This document shows, one piece after another, positions 25,088-33,811 of a stretch of 64,000 nt of DNA. Under the pieces are notes generated by a model. It saw only the letters and a list, made by a program, of their open reading frames with translations. It was not told the DNA's origin and ran no database searches. The DNA comes from Actinobacteria bacterium OV320 (GTDB lineage Bacteria; Actinomycetota; Actinomycetes; Streptomycetales; Streptomycetaceae): positions 558,001 through 622,000 of the forward strand of contig LJCX01000029.1 in assembly GCA_001298545.1 (NCBI GenBank), in the 5' to 3' direction. Numbering within the stretch: the stretch's first letter is position 1; each line of letters starts with the position of its first letter. Made by a program: the position numbers and the translations under genes.

Positions 25088-25480
25088 TCAGGCCGGTACC
25101 TGCTGCCGCGCCGGCGCCCAGCAGCGGATGATGTCGCGGACCGAGACGATGCCGGCCGGTTCGTCGCGGTCGAGGACGATCAGATGACGGAAGCCGCCGT
25201 GGGCCATGGCCTGGGCCGCCTCCTCCAGGGTCCAGCTCGGGGTGGCGAAGACGACGTCGTTGGTGGTGTGGGCGTGGGTGCGTTCCGTGTCCGGGTCCTG
25301 CCCCATTGCCACGGAGTTGAGGATGTCCCGCTCGGTGAGGATGCCGATGCCGCCGGCATCCGGGTCGTGGACGATGGCCGCGCCGACGCGGCGGGCGGAC
25401 ATCAGGGCGGCGGCCTGACGGAGGGTGTGTGCGGGGCCGATGGTGAGGACCACCGTGCTCATGGCGTCGCGGACGAGCAT
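25088..25480 (-). CDS. Tandem CBS-domain protein
   Basis: 130 aa, two CBS motifs: MLVRDAMSTVVLTIGPAHTLRQAAALMSARRVGAAIVHD...GILTERDI and FATPSWTLEEAAQAMAHGGFRHLIVLD...GIVSVRDI. Stand-alone CBS pairs bind adenosine nucleotides. The frame begins with GTG 25492, but the ribosome site AGGAGGT overlaps that codon; ATG 25480, 11 bp after it, is therefore the real start. Divergent from catR across a short spacer. Confidence 0.88.
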   Translation of the reverse strand: MLVRDAMSTVVLTIGPAHTLRQAAALMSARRVGAAIVHDPDAGGIGILTERDILNSVAMGQDPDTERTHAHTTNDVVFATPSWTLEEAAQAMAHGGFRHLIVLDRDEPAGIVSVRDIIRCWAPARQQVPA

Positions 25481-25639
25481 GGCTGGAGCCACCTCCTAAG
25501 AACCCACGATTGTTCATGGATTCACAAGTTCACAAGTGGGGGGTGCTGTCAGCGTGGCAGGTAAAGCGGGGGTCAACAAGAGGGCGCGCGCAGCCAATTG
25601 AGGGCGCGCGCGCTCATCTGTGAGGCTTGGGCGGGGCTT

Positions 25640-26440
25640 TCAGTGGCGCTCGTTGAGGTAACCCAGCAGTTCCTCGTGGAGCAGGCCGTTCGAGGCGGCC
25701 GCGTTGCCGCTGTGCGGACCCGGGCGGCCGTCGAGGCCCGTGAAGGTGCCGCCGGCCTCCGTCACGACGATCGCCGTGGCCGCCATGTCCCAGAGCGAGA
25801 GCTCGGGTTCGGCGCACAGGTCGACCGAGCCCTCGGCGACCATCATGTACGGCCAGAAGTCGCCGTACGCGCGCGTGCGCCACACCTCACGGGTCAGGTC
25901 CAGGAAGCCGTTCAGATGCCCGCGCTCCTCCCAGCCGGTCAGCGAGGAGTACGCGAAGGAGGCGTCCGAGAGCTCCGAGACCCGGGAGACGCGCAGTCGG
26001 GTGGCGGAGGTCAGGCTGCGGCCGGTGAAGGCGCCGTGCCCCTTCGCGGCCCACCAGCGACGGCCGAGCGCCGGGGCGGAGACCACGCCGACCACGGGCT
26101 GGTAGCCCCCCTCGCCCGCCTCCGTCAGCGAGATGAGGGTGGCCCAGACGGGCACGCCCCGCACGTAGTTCTTCGTGCCGTCGATCGGGTCGACCACCCA
26201 GCGGCGGGGGCCTGTGCCCTGGACGCCGTACTCCTCGCCGAGGATGGCGTCGCGTGGACGGGCCCGCTGGAGCTGACCGCGGATGAGTTCCTCGGCGGCC
26301 TTGTCGGCCTCGCTCACCGGGGTCATGTCCGGTTTGGTCTCGACCTTGAGGTCGAGGGCCTTGAAACGGTCCATGGTCACGGCGTCGGCGGCGTCCGCGA
26401 GGACGTGCGCGAATCGGAGGTCGTCGTGGTAGTCCGGCAT
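25640..26440 (-). CDS. hisN: Histidinol-phosphatase (inositol monophosphatase family) HisN
   Basis: 266 aa. IMP-family motifs: GEEYG, WVVDPIDGTKNYVRGVPVW (metal-binding DPIDGT) and LSLWDMAATAIVVTEAGG (WDxAA). KPDMTPVSEADKAAEELIR at the front is characteristic of the histidinol-phosphate phosphatase branch of actinobacteria, catalysing the penultimate step of histidine synthesis. The start ATG 26440 is preferred over the in-frame 26530 because the added 30 residues look like untranslated leader. Confidence 0.88.
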   Translation of the reverse strand: MPDYHDDLRFAHVLADAADAVTMDRFKALDLKVETKPDMTPVSEADKAAEELIRGQLQRARPRDAILGEEYGVQGTGPRRWVVDPIDGTKNYVRGVPVWATLISLTEAGEGGYQPVVGVVSAPALGRRWWAAKGHGAFTGRSLTSATRLRVSRVSELSDASFAYSSLTGWEERGHLNGFLDLTREVWRTRAYGDFWPYMMVAEGSVDLCAEPELSLWDMAATAIVVTEAGGTFTGLDGRPGPHSGNAAASNGLLHEELLGYLNERH

Positions 26441-26611
26441 GGGACGAACCGTATCCGCCGAAGGTGAGAACGGGCCACAGGGGACCGCGGGGTGGACGTG
26501 CGGGAGCCGTGGACACGGCCGGTTAACCATCGGCCGCCGCCGCGAACCCTTGACAGTGCTCCCGTCCGCGTCAAACCTGGGCGCAGAGCCGCTCGCCCCA
26601 GGGAGGCGATG

Positions 26612-27214
26612 ATGCCTGCAGCGCGGGAATCCCTACTGGACGCCGCCTTCAAGGCGCTCGCACTACGGCCGTGGGCCGCGGTGCGGATGGTGGACGTCGC
26701 CGCGGCGGCCGGGGTGTCCCGGCAGACGCTGTACAACGAGTTCGGCAGCAAGGAAGGCCTGGCCCGGGCGCTCGTGAGGCGCGAGGCCGACGGATACCTC
26801 GCCGGGGTCGAGCGGGCGCTGGCCGTGCACGGCGACGCCCGGGAGAGGCTCACCGCCACCGCCGAGTGGACCACTTCCGCCGCCCGCGACAACGTTCTCG
26901 TACGGGCCGTCCTCACCGGCTTCTGGAGCGAGCGCCTGCCCTCGCCGACACTCTCTGCGGTGCCGTCCTCCTCCGCCGTCCCGGCCCAGCGCCGGGCCGA
27001 CGGGCCGCTGCCCTCGCCCGGTGACCTGGTGGGCGCCGTCCGCGACCGGGCCGTGGCCGTGCTCTCGGGGCCGGGCGCGATCCGGGCCGACGCCGCCGAC
27101 CTGGCCCGCTCCTGCGAACTCGCCGTCCGGCTCGCCCTGTCCTGTGTGGCCGCGCCCCCGGCGGGGGAGGACGGCGTCGCGGAGCTGGTGCGGGGAGCGC
27201 TCCAGCGCCAGTGA
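26612..27214 (+). CDS. TetR-family transcriptional regulator
   Basis: 200 aa. N-terminal HTH: LLDAAFKALALRPWAAVRMVDVAAAAGVSRQTLYNEFGSKEGLARAL, then a ligand-type helical core. GGGAGG precedes two consecutive ATGs (26609, 26612); the second has normal spacing. TTGAC (26550) and GTCAA (26569) form an interrupted inverted repeat overlapping a TTGACA -35-like box upstream, a plausible self-operator. Neighbours are hisN (divergent) and the SMR exporter (convergent). A link to the exporter is inference. Confidence 0.9.
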   Translation: MPAARESLLDAAFKALALRPWAAVRMVDVAAAAGVSRQTLYNEFGSKEGLARALVRREADGYLAGVERALAVHGDARERLTATAEWTTSAARDNVLVRAVLTGFWSERLPSPTLSAVPSSSAVPAQRRADGPLPSPGDLVGAVRDRAVAVLSGPGAIRADAADLARSCELAVRLALSCVAAPPAGEDGVAELVRGALQRQ

Positions 27215-27231
27215 CCCGACCGGTCGGGTCA
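27212..27231. terminator. 20-bp palindrome joining two stop codons
   Basis: TGACCCGACC/GGTCGGGTCA is a perfect, loop-less palindrome. Its first three bases are the TetR stop and its last three, read on the minus strand, the SMR stop. As RNA it folds into a hairpin in either direction. Confidence 0.65.
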
Positions 27232-27552
27232 GTGAGCCGACCCCGACAGCTGGAGCCCGATCACTCCTATGATCACCAGGCTGATCGAGATGAGCTTCAG
27301 GACCGACACCAGGTCGCCCAGGAAGACCATGCCGTAGATCGCGGTGCCCGCCGCGCCGATGCCCGTCCACACGGCGTAGGCGGGGCCCACGTCGAGCTTC
27401 TTCAGGGAGAGGGTCAGCAGACCGAAGCTCCCCAGCGCGAAGGCGCAGAAGGCGATGGTGGGCCAGAGCCGCGTGAAGCCGTGGGACAGCTTGAGGCACA
27501 CGGCGAAACCGGTCTCGAGCAACCCGGCCACGACGACCAGCAGCCACGCCAT
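27229..27552 (-). CDS. sugE: SMR-family efflux protein (SugE/Gdx type)
   Basis: 107 aa, four transmembrane helices: MAWLLVVVAGLLETGFAVCLKLSHGF with the essential Glu (E13), WPTIAFCAFALGSFGLLTLSLKKL, PAYAVWTGIGAAGTAIYGMVFLGD, LISISLVIIGVIGLQL. SugE/Gdx members of the SMR family export guanidinium or quaternary ammonium ions by proton exchange. GGAGGGAC precedes ATG 27552. No guanidine riboswitch was found upstream. Confidence 0.88.
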   Translation of the reverse strand: MAWLLVVVAGLLETGFAVCLKLSHGFTRLWPTIAFCAFALGSFGLLTLSLKKLDVGPAYAVWTGIGAAGTAIYGMVFLGDLVSVLKLISISLVIIGVIGLQLSGSAH

Positions 27553-27642
27553 GTGCTGTCCCTCCGTACGCCCGGCCCGGTCCGGCTCCGGCTCGGTGCG
27601 ATTATGCACTTACCGGGGCCGGGGGGACGCAAACAACGCGGT

Positions 27643-27716
27643 GGTCAGCCGGTGGATCAGCCGGGGTCAGTCGGTGGATCGGCCGGGGTCAGCCGGTGGT
27701 CAGCCGGAGGATCAGT
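27643..27716. repeat. Degenerate ~21-bp tandem repeat at the rsgA 3' end
   Basis: About three and a half units of GGTCAGCCGGTGGATCAGCC-like sequence. The rsgA stop (27712-27714, minus strand, TCA on plus) lies in the last unit, so each unit carries a copy of the gene-end trinucleotide. Confidence 0.7.
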
Positions 27717-28722
27717 CGCCCTCGGTGCGCTCCCGGGTGGCCAGCAGCCGGCGCAGGGAGTACAGCCGCGCCGGATCGGCATGGCCCTCGGCCACCCACG
27801 CGTCCAGCGCGCAGTCCTTCTCGTCGTGGCTGCACGCGCGCGGGCAGCCCTCCGTGCCCGGCACCAGGTCGGGGAAGGCGAGGACCACCCGGGACGGGTC
27901 GACGTGGTGCAGGCCGAAGGACCGTACGCCCGGGGTGTCGATCACCCAGTCGTCCGTGCCCGCCAGGGGCAGGGCCAGCGCCGAGGTCGTGGTGTGGCGG
28001 CCGCGGCCGGTCACCGCGTTCACATGGCCGGTCACCCGGCGCCGCTCCTCCGGGACCAGCGCGTTGACCAGGGTCGTCTTCCCGACGCCCGAATGACCGA
28101 CGAACGCCGTGATCCGCCCGGCCAGGAACGCGCGCACCCGGTCCGCCGCGTCGCCGTTCTCCAGTTCGTCGCGGCTGGTGACGACGTACGGGATGTCGAG
28201 ATGGCCGTACAGCTCCAGCAGCTTGTCCGGCGAGGCCAGGTCCGACTTCGTCATGACCAGCAGGGGCGTGAGGCCGGCGTCGAAGGCCGCCACCAGGCAG
28301 CGGTCGATCAGACGCGGGCGGGGCTCGGGGTCGGCGAGGGCGGTGACCACGGCGAGCTGGTCGGCGTTGGCCACGACGACGCGCTCGTAGGGGTCGTCGT
28401 CGTCCGCGGTGCGGCGCAGTGCCGAGGTGCGCTTCTCGATGCGGACGATCCGGGCCAGGGTGTCCTTCTTGCCGGACAGGTCGCCGACGATCGCGACCCG
28501 GTCGCCCACGATCGCGGCCTTGCGGCCCAGTTCGCGGGCCTTCATCGCCATCACGATCCGGTCGTCGACCAGACAGGTCAGCCGGCCCCGGTCGACGGTG
28601 AGGACCATGCCCTCGGCGGCGTCCTCGTGCTTGGGACGGATGTGGGTGCGCGGCCGGTTGCCCTTGCGGTTCGGGCGGCTGCGGATGTCGTCCTCGTCGG
28701 TGTTCTTGCTGTAGCGGCGCAT
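27712..28722 (-). CDS. rsgA: Ribosome small-subunit-dependent GTPase RsgA
   Basis: 336 aa. An OB-like N-terminal domain after a basic leader (SRPNRKGNRPRTHIRPKHED), then a circularly permuted GTPase in the order G4 (MTKSD), G1 (GHSGVGKTTLVN), G3 (DTPG), then the zinc site CPRACSHDEKDC. RsgA promotes late maturation of the 30S subunit. The longer frame to 28758 overlaps aroA; ATG 28722 (MRRYSKN) matches the usual start. 11 bp follows aroA, so both are one operon. Confidence 0.93.
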   Translation of the reverse strand: MRRYSKNTDEDDIRSRPNRKGNRPRTHIRPKHEDAAEGMVLTVDRGRLTCLVDDRIVMAMKARELGRKAAIVGDRVAIVGDLSGKKDTLARIVRIEKRTSALRRTADDDDPYERVVVANADQLAVVTALADPEPRPRLIDRCLVAAFDAGLTPLLVMTKSDLASPDKLLELYGHLDIPYVVTSRDELENGDAADRVRAFLAGRITAFVGHSGVGKTTLVNALVPEERRRVTGHVNAVTGRGRHTTTSALALPLAGTDDWVIDTPGVRSFGLHHVDPSRVVLAFPDLVPGTEGCPRACSHDEKDCALDAWVAEGHADPARLYSLRRLLATRERTEGD

Positions 28723-28733
28723 GGCGAAAGTCC

Positions 28734-30074
28734 CTATACCCCGAGCATCCCGGTCCACAGTTCGGGGAAGTCCGGCAGGGTCTTCGCCGTCGTCGCGACG
28801 TTCTCGATCTGCACGCCCTCCACGGCCAGGCCGATGATCGCGCCGGCCGTCGCCATGCGGTGGTCGTCGTAGGTGTGGAAGATCCCGCCGTGCAGCCGGC
28901 GCGGGCGGATGTGCAGACCGTCGGCGGTCTCCGTCACATCGCCGCCGAGCTCGTTGATCTCCTTCGTCAGCGCGGCCAGCCGGTCCGTCTCGTGCAGGCG
29001 CAGGTGGGACACGCCCCGCAGGGTGGACGGGGAGTCCGCGAGGGCGGCGACCGCCGCGATGCCCGGGGTCAGCTCGCCGACGTCACTCAGGTCGACGTCG
29101 ATGCCGTGGATCGAGCCCGAGCCGGTGAAGACCAGGCCGTAGTCGGCCAGTTCGCAGGAACCGCCCATCTCGGTGAAGATCTCGCGCAGCCGGTCACCCG
29201 GCTGGGTGGTGCGGGCCGGCCAGTCGGGGATCAGCACCCGGCCGCCCGTCACCAGCGCCGCCGCCAGGAACGGCTGGGCGTTGGACAGGTCCGGCTCGAT
29301 CGTCAGGTCCCGGCCCAGCAGGGCGCCCGGGGTGACCCGCCAGACGTTCGGCTCGCCGCCCGACTCCGGGGTGTCCACCTGCGCGCCGACCGCGCGCAGC
29401 ATGTCGACCGTCATCCGGATGTGCGGTACGGAGGGCAGCGTGGAGCCGGTGTGGCGGACCTCCACGCCCTGGTTGAAGCGGGGGGCCGACAGGAGCAGGG
29501 CCGACACGAACTGGGACGAGGAGGAGGCGTCGATCTCCACCGTCCCGCCGTCCAGCGCGCCCCCGCCGTGCACGGTCAGCGGCAGCGCGCCGCGCCCGTC
29601 GTCGTCGATCCGCGCACCGAGGACCCGCAGCGCGTCGACGACGCCGTTCAGAGGACGCTCGTACGAGCGCGGGTCGCCGTCGAAGCGGACGGGGCCGTCG
29701 GCCAGGGCGGCGACCGGCGGCAGGAAGCGCATCACCGTGCCCGCGTTGCCGACGTCGACCGTGGCTGGTCCGCGCAGCCCCGCGGGGAGGATCCGCCAGG
29801 CCTCGCCGGTGCCGTCGGGGCTCCCCGCGCCGGAGGAGCTGGACGACACGGTCTCCTCGATGCCGACGCCCATCTCGCGCAGGGCGCCCGCCATCAGCAG
29901 GGTGTCGCGGGAGCGCAGGGGGCGGCGCAGCCAGCCGGGCTCGGAGGCGAGGGAGGCGAGGACCAGGGCGCGGTTGGTGACGGACTTGGACCCCGGCACG
30001 TGGACCGTCGCGGCGACGGCCTCGCTCGCGTGCGGGGCGGGCCAGAGGGCGGTGTGTGCGGGGTTCGGGGCCAT
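28734..30074 (-). CDS. aroA: 3-phosphoshikimate 1-carboxyvinyltransferase (EPSP synthase)
   Basis: 446 aa. The N-terminal VPGSKSVTNRALVLASLA substrate loop, LGARIDDDGRGALPLTV, SSQFVSALLLSAPR, and SHLRLHETDRLAALTKEINELGG are all EPSPS signatures, and HDHRMATA-type (TYDDHRMATAGA) closes the active site. It makes EPSP in the shikimate pathway. ATG 30074 is chosen; the in-frame start at 30167 only adds a disordered Ala/Pro stretch. First gene of the aroA-rsgA operon. Confidence 0.94.
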   Translation of the reverse strand: MAPNPAHTALWPAPHASEAVAATVHVPGSKSVTNRALVLASLASEPGWLRRPLRSRDTLLMAGALREMGVGIEETVSSSSSGAGSPDGTGEAWRILPAGLRGPATVDVGNAGTVMRFLPPVAALADGPVRFDGDPRSYERPLNGVVDALRVLGARIDDDGRGALPLTVHGGGALDGGTVEIDASSSSQFVSALLLSAPRFNQGVEVRHTGSTLPSVPHIRMTVDMLRAVGAQVDTPESGGEPNVWRVTPGALLGRDLTIEPDLSNAQPFLAAALVTGGRVLIPDWPARTTQPGDRLREIFTEMGGSCELADYGLVFTGSGSIHGIDVDLSDVGELTPGIAAVAALADSPSTLRGVSHLRLHETDRLAALTKEINELGGDVTETADGLHIRPRRLHGGIFHTYDDHRMATAGAIIGLAVEGVQIENVATTAKTLPDFPELWTGMLGV

Positions 30075-30195
30075 GGGGTCCACTTTAGTGGTCGGCCGTG
30101 CATCGGGTGCGGCGCCGTCGGGGCCGGTCGCGCCCCGCGGCGGAGCCGCCGACGTCACATCCCGCACGCCTGTGACGCGCCGCTCCGGGGCTGCC

Positions 30196-30918
30196 TCACA
30201 GCCCCAGCAGCCACCGGCCCCCGCCCAGCAGGGCGCACAGGCTCACCGCGTGGAACAGGAACAGCCACAGGCCCGCCGGTACGTGGGTCAGCCGGGACAG
30301 CTGGTCCGCGTCCGAGTCGCCCGCGCCTCCCCGGGAGCGCTTCGCCTGGAGCTCGAAGGCCGGGCGGACTCCGCCCAGCAGCAGGAACCACACCACCGCG
30401 TACGCGAAGGCCGCCTGCACCTGCGGTCCCGCCAGCCAGGACACCAGCAGGAAGGTGCCGCCGGTGAGGACCACCGTGAGGGCGCCGTACGCGTTGCGGA
30501 TCATCACCAGCATCACGACGAGCAGGGCCGTGGCCACCCACAGCAGCAGGGTGATGCGGCCGGCCCCGAGGAGGGCGGCGCCGCCCAGGCCGAGCAGCGG
30601 GGGAGCGGTGTAGCCGGCCGCCGCGGTGAGGATCATGCCGAGGCCGTGCGGCTTGCCCCGGCTGAGGGTCAGGCCACTGGTGTCGGAGTGCAACCGGATC
30701 CCGGTCAGCCGGCGGCCGGTCAGCAGCGCGACCAGGCCGTGACCCCCCTCGTGGGCGATGGTGATGGCGTTGCGCGATATCCGCCACAGGGTGTGCGGCA
30801 CGACGACCGCGAGGGCGGCGACCGCGGTGGCCACCACCACCCACAGGTCGGGGTCGGTCTGGGTGCCGACGAGGCGGTCCCACAGGTCGGGCAGCGCGAG
30901 GGCGGCGGTGCTCTCCAT
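30196..30918 (-). CDS. M50-family membrane zinc metallopeptidase
   Basis: 240 aa with six hydrophobic segments. HEGGH in ITIAHEGGHGLVALLTGR is the HExxH metal motif inside a transmembrane helix, as in site-2 proteases. A matching downstream NxxPxxLLDG motif is not clear, so it belongs to the simpler M50-like branch. AAGGGAG is upstream of the ATG. Divergent from the SRAP gene. Confidence 0.83.
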   Translation of the reverse strand: MESTAALALPDLWDRLVGTQTDPDLWVVVATAVAALAVVVPHTLWRISRNAITIAHEGGHGLVALLTGRRLTGIRLHSDTSGLTLSRGKPHGLGMILTAAAGYTAPPLLGLGGAALLGAGRITLLLWVATALLVVMLVMIRNAYGALTVVLTGGTFLLVSWLAGPQVQAAFAYAVVWFLLLGGVRPAFELQAKRSRGGAGDSDADQLSRLTHVPAGLWLFLFHAVSLCALLGGGRWLLGL

Positions 30919-30968
30919 GTTTTCTGGTGGCTCCCTTTCGGCTCACGGAGTCTGGCAGTGTGGCACGT

Positions 30969-31784
30969 ATGTGCGGACGGTATGCAGCGAGTCGCAGGCC
31001 CGAGGATCTCGCAGGAATCTTTGAGGTCGAGAAGTGGGAGCCCGAGGAGGCCCTGGAGCCCGACTACAACGTGGCGCCGACCAAGGAGGTCTACGCCGTC
31101 CTCGACCGTCCGTTGAAGGACGCCGACGACAAGCAGCCGGTTCGGCAGCTGCGGAAGCTGAAGTGGGGACTGGTCCCCTCCTGGGCGAAGACCCCCGAGG
31201 GCGGCGCGCGGATGATCAACGCGCGCGCCGAGACCGTCCACGAGAAGCCCTCCTACCGCCGCGCCTTCGCCACCCGGCGCTGCGTCCTGCCCGCCGACGG
31301 CTACTACGAGTGGGTCACCGGCGTCCAGGAGCGGGACCTGGAGGTCGAGGGGAAGAAGAAGCGGCCGCGCAAGCAGCCCTACTTCGTGCTCCCGGCCGAC
31401 GGCACGGTCTTCGCGATGGCCGGGCTGTACGAGTTCTGGCGGGACCGGACCCTGCCCGACGACCATCCGCGGGCCTGGTGGGTGACGTGCTCGGTGATCA
31501 CGACCGAGGCGGAGACCTCCCCGCTCGCCGTGGCCCCCGCCGACGGCCCGCCCGCCCTCGCCGACATCCACCCCCGGATGCCGCTGATGCTGGCCCCGGA
31601 CCGCTGGGACGCCTGGCTCGACCCGGCGCGGACGGACGTCGACGACCTCCGCTCCCTCCTCGAACCCCCGCCGGCCGGGCTGATGCGCGCCTACCCGGTG
31701 TCCACGGCCGTCAGCAACGTCCGCAACAACGGCCCGGAGCTGCTGAAGGAGCTGGAGGGGCCCGAGGAGGGCACACTCTTCTGA
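30969..31784 (+). CDS. SRAP (HMCES/YedK) DNA-protein crosslink protein
   Basis: 271 aa beginning MCGRY, so the catalytic Cys2 becomes N-terminal after Met removal. NVAPTK, KWGLVPSWAK, INARAETVHEKPSYR, CVLPADGYYEW and AMAGLYEFW follow, with the late His in DIHPRMPLML. SRAP proteins link covalently to abasic sites in single-stranded DNA and shield them. The upstream in-frame start (30927) would bury Cys2 and is rejected. Confidence 0.92.
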   Translation: MCGRYAASRRPEDLAGIFEVEKWEPEEALEPDYNVAPTKEVYAVLDRPLKDADDKQPVRQLRKLKWGLVPSWAKTPEGGARMINARAETVHEKPSYRRAFATRRCVLPADGYYEWVTGVQERDLEVEGKKKRPRKQPYFVLPADGTVFAMAGLYEFWRDRTLPDDHPRAWWVTCSVITTEAETSPLAVAPADGPPALADIHPRMPLMLAPDRWDAWLDPARTDVDDLRSLLEPPPAGLMRAYPVSTAVSNVRNNGPELLKELEGPEEGTLF

Positions 31785-31785
31785 C

Positions 31786-32433
31786 GTGAGCAGCGAAACA
31801 GTGGTGAACACCGAGACGGTGGAGACCGAGGCGGGTACCGCCCGCATCACCTGGCACCGCGCCGAGAAGCCGCGGCTCGTCCTCGCCGTCAGCCATGGCG
31901 CCGGGGGCGGTGTCGAGGCCCGGGACCTGCGGGCGCTCGCCGCCGCGCTGCCCGGACGCGGGGTGAGCGTCGCCCTCGTCGAGCAGCCCTGGCGGGTGGC
32001 GGGCAAGAAGGTCGCGCCCGCGCCGAAGACCCTCGACGTCGGCTGGCGCGGGATCTGGCCGGCCGTCGTCGCGCCCGGGCTGCCGGTGATCTCGGGCGGC
32101 CGGTCGGCCGGCGCGCGCGTGGCCTGCCGTACGGCCACCGAGCTCGGCGCGCACGCCGTGCTGGCGCTGAGCTTCCCGCTCCACCCGCCGGGCAGGCCGG
32201 AGAAGTCCCGCGCCGACGAGCTGCTCGGGTCGGGGGTGCCGACCCTCGTGGTCCAGGGCGGCAACGACCCCTTCGGCAGGCCGGACGAGTTCCCCGCGGG
32301 CGGGTACGACCTCGTGGAGGTGCCGTACGGCGATCACGGCTTCGCGGTGCCCAAGCGGGCCGGGGTCACGCAGGAGGAGACGCTGGAGGTCGTCACCGCG
32401 GGAGTCGTCGGGTGGGTCGCGTCACTCGGGTGA
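31786..32433 (+). CDS. Alpha/beta-hydrolase (KANL3/Tex30-like)
   Basis: 215 aa. [17 protein letters not shown], the nucleophile elbow GGRSAG (GxSxG), [14 protein letters not shown] with the acid and [10 protein letters not shown] with the His complete the triad. The small family without lid is often annotated as KANL3/Tex30-like; no substrate is known. The GTG start lies 1 nt after the SRAP stop, so the genes are likely co-translated. GTG 31801 is an alternative. Confidence 0.8.
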
Positions 32434-32443
32434 GGCGACGGGT

Positions 32444-32470
32444 GGGAATGCGGAGGGGCCGGGCGCTGTT
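32444..32470 (+). promoter_or_regulatory. SigR-dependent autoregulatory promoter (sigRp2)
   Basis: GGGAAT (32444-32449), 18-bp spacer, GTT (32468-32470). Identical architecture to the mrx1 promoter and the established SigR consensus; it lies ~60 bp before the long-form start. Confidence 0.85.
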
Positions 32471-32530
32471 GAGGCGGACAGAAGTGCTGAACAACCGGCA
32501 CCGACGTCAGTGGGAGAGGAAGTCCGCCGC

Positions 32531-33391
32531 ATGGGTTCGACCATCTGCCCGAGCCGCAGCAGCCGCACCGGTCTGGACTGGACGGTGCTGCACGCGGCGA
32601 GGACCGCTCCTATTGGAGCGGCGGCAGGCGCGGGTAGTCGTCTATCCTCCGATTCGAGTGGGATCGGTTTCGGTCCTACCCGCGATCTTGAGGAGGTGGG
32701 TCCGGTCACCGGTACCGACGCAGGGACCGACAACGGCCAGGCGGAGCTGCCCGAGGGCCAGGGCGTGAGCGGGGAGACGGGCGCGGAGTCCACCGCCGAG
32801 CGCAGCGCGCGCTTCGAGCGGGACGCGCTCGAGTTCCTCGACCAGATGTACTCGGCCGCGCTGCGCATGACGCGCAACCCGGCGGACGCCGAGGACCTGG
32901 TGCAGGAGACGTACGCGAAGGCGTACGCGTCCTTCCACCAGTTCCGTGAGGGCACCAACCTCAAGGCCTGGCTGTACCGGATCCTCACCAACACCTTCAT
33001 CAACTCGTACCGCAAGAAGCAGCGTGAACCCCAGCGCAGCGCGGCCGAGGAGATCGAGGACTGGCAGCTGGCGCGTGCCGAGTCGCACATGTCCACCGGT
33101 CTGCGCTCCGCGGAGTCGCAGGCGCTGGACCACCTGCCCGACTCGGACGTGAAGTCGGCGCTTCAGGCCATCCCCGAGGAGTTCCGGATCGCCGTGTATC
33201 TCGCGGACGTAGAGGGCTTTGCGTACAAGGAGATCGCGGACATCATGGGGACACCCATCGGTACGGTGATGTCCCGGCTGCACCGGGGCCGCCGTCAACT
33301 GCGCGGCATGCTCGAGGACTACGCCCGTGAGCGCGGGCTGGTCCCGGCCGGTGCCGGAGAGTCGAACGAAGCGAAAGGTTCGGGCTCATGA
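32531..33391 (+). CDS. sigR: Thiol-stress sigma factor SigR, long isoform frame
   Basis: ECF sigma: region 2 ([37 protein letters not shown]...[16 protein letters not shown]) and region 4 ([49 protein letters not shown]). Two starts are visible: GTG 32696 (231 aa, near the AGGAGG at 32691) and ATG 32531 with GAGAGGAAG (286 aa, 55 more residues). In S. coelicolor a short stable and a long, unstable sigma-R' with 55 extra residues are known; this matches exactly. SigR directs thioredoxin, mycothiol and related genes. ATGA overlap with rsrA. Confidence 0.94.
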
Positions 33392-33690
33392 GCTGCGGAG
33401 ATCCGCACGAGACGGACTGCGGTGAGGTCCTCGACCACCTGTACGAGTACCTCGACAGCGAGATGCCTCCGCTGGACCGGGACAAGTTCCAGCACCACTT
33501 CGAGGAGTGCTCCCCCTGCCTGGAGAAGTACGGGCTGGAGGAGGCCGTGAAGAAGCTGGTCAAGCGGTGCTGCGGGCGGGACGACGTGCCGACCGACCTG
33601 CGCGCCAAGGTGATGGGCCGGATCGACCTGATCCGCTCCGGCCAGGCCGTCCCCGAGCACGACGTGACGGCGACGGCCCAGGAGACCTGA
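33388..33690 (+). CDS. rsrA: Zinc anti-sigma factor RsrA
   Basis: 100 aa ZAS protein. C11, H37, C41 and C44 (HHFEECSPC) are the zinc ligands; oxidation forms the C11-C44 trigger disulfide, releases zinc and frees SigR. CC at 61-62 and C3 are also kept, but the C31 of S. coelicolor RsrA is Arg here, in keeping with C31 being dispensable. Starts on the sigR stop (ATGA), so stoichiometric translation is likely. Confidence 0.95.
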
Positions 33691-33811
33691 GCCGCTCTCA
33701 GCAAGCGCTGCCGTCACTCGAATGTGCTAATCCGCGGCTGATACGCCCGCGGACCCACCCCCGGCCGCCCTAGGCTCCTGAGCCCGGACAGGTACGGCTG
33801 GGGGAGGCGTC

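Noticed and set aside
24939..25187. 82-aa plus-strand frame between catR and the CBS gene
   Set aside because: Crosses the CBS terminator and 3' end; no SD or motif.
27553..27640. Possible guanidine riboswitch upstream of the SugE-like exporter
   Set aside because: Neither guanidine-I nor guanidine-III core sequences are present; only a short leader with an SD is seen.
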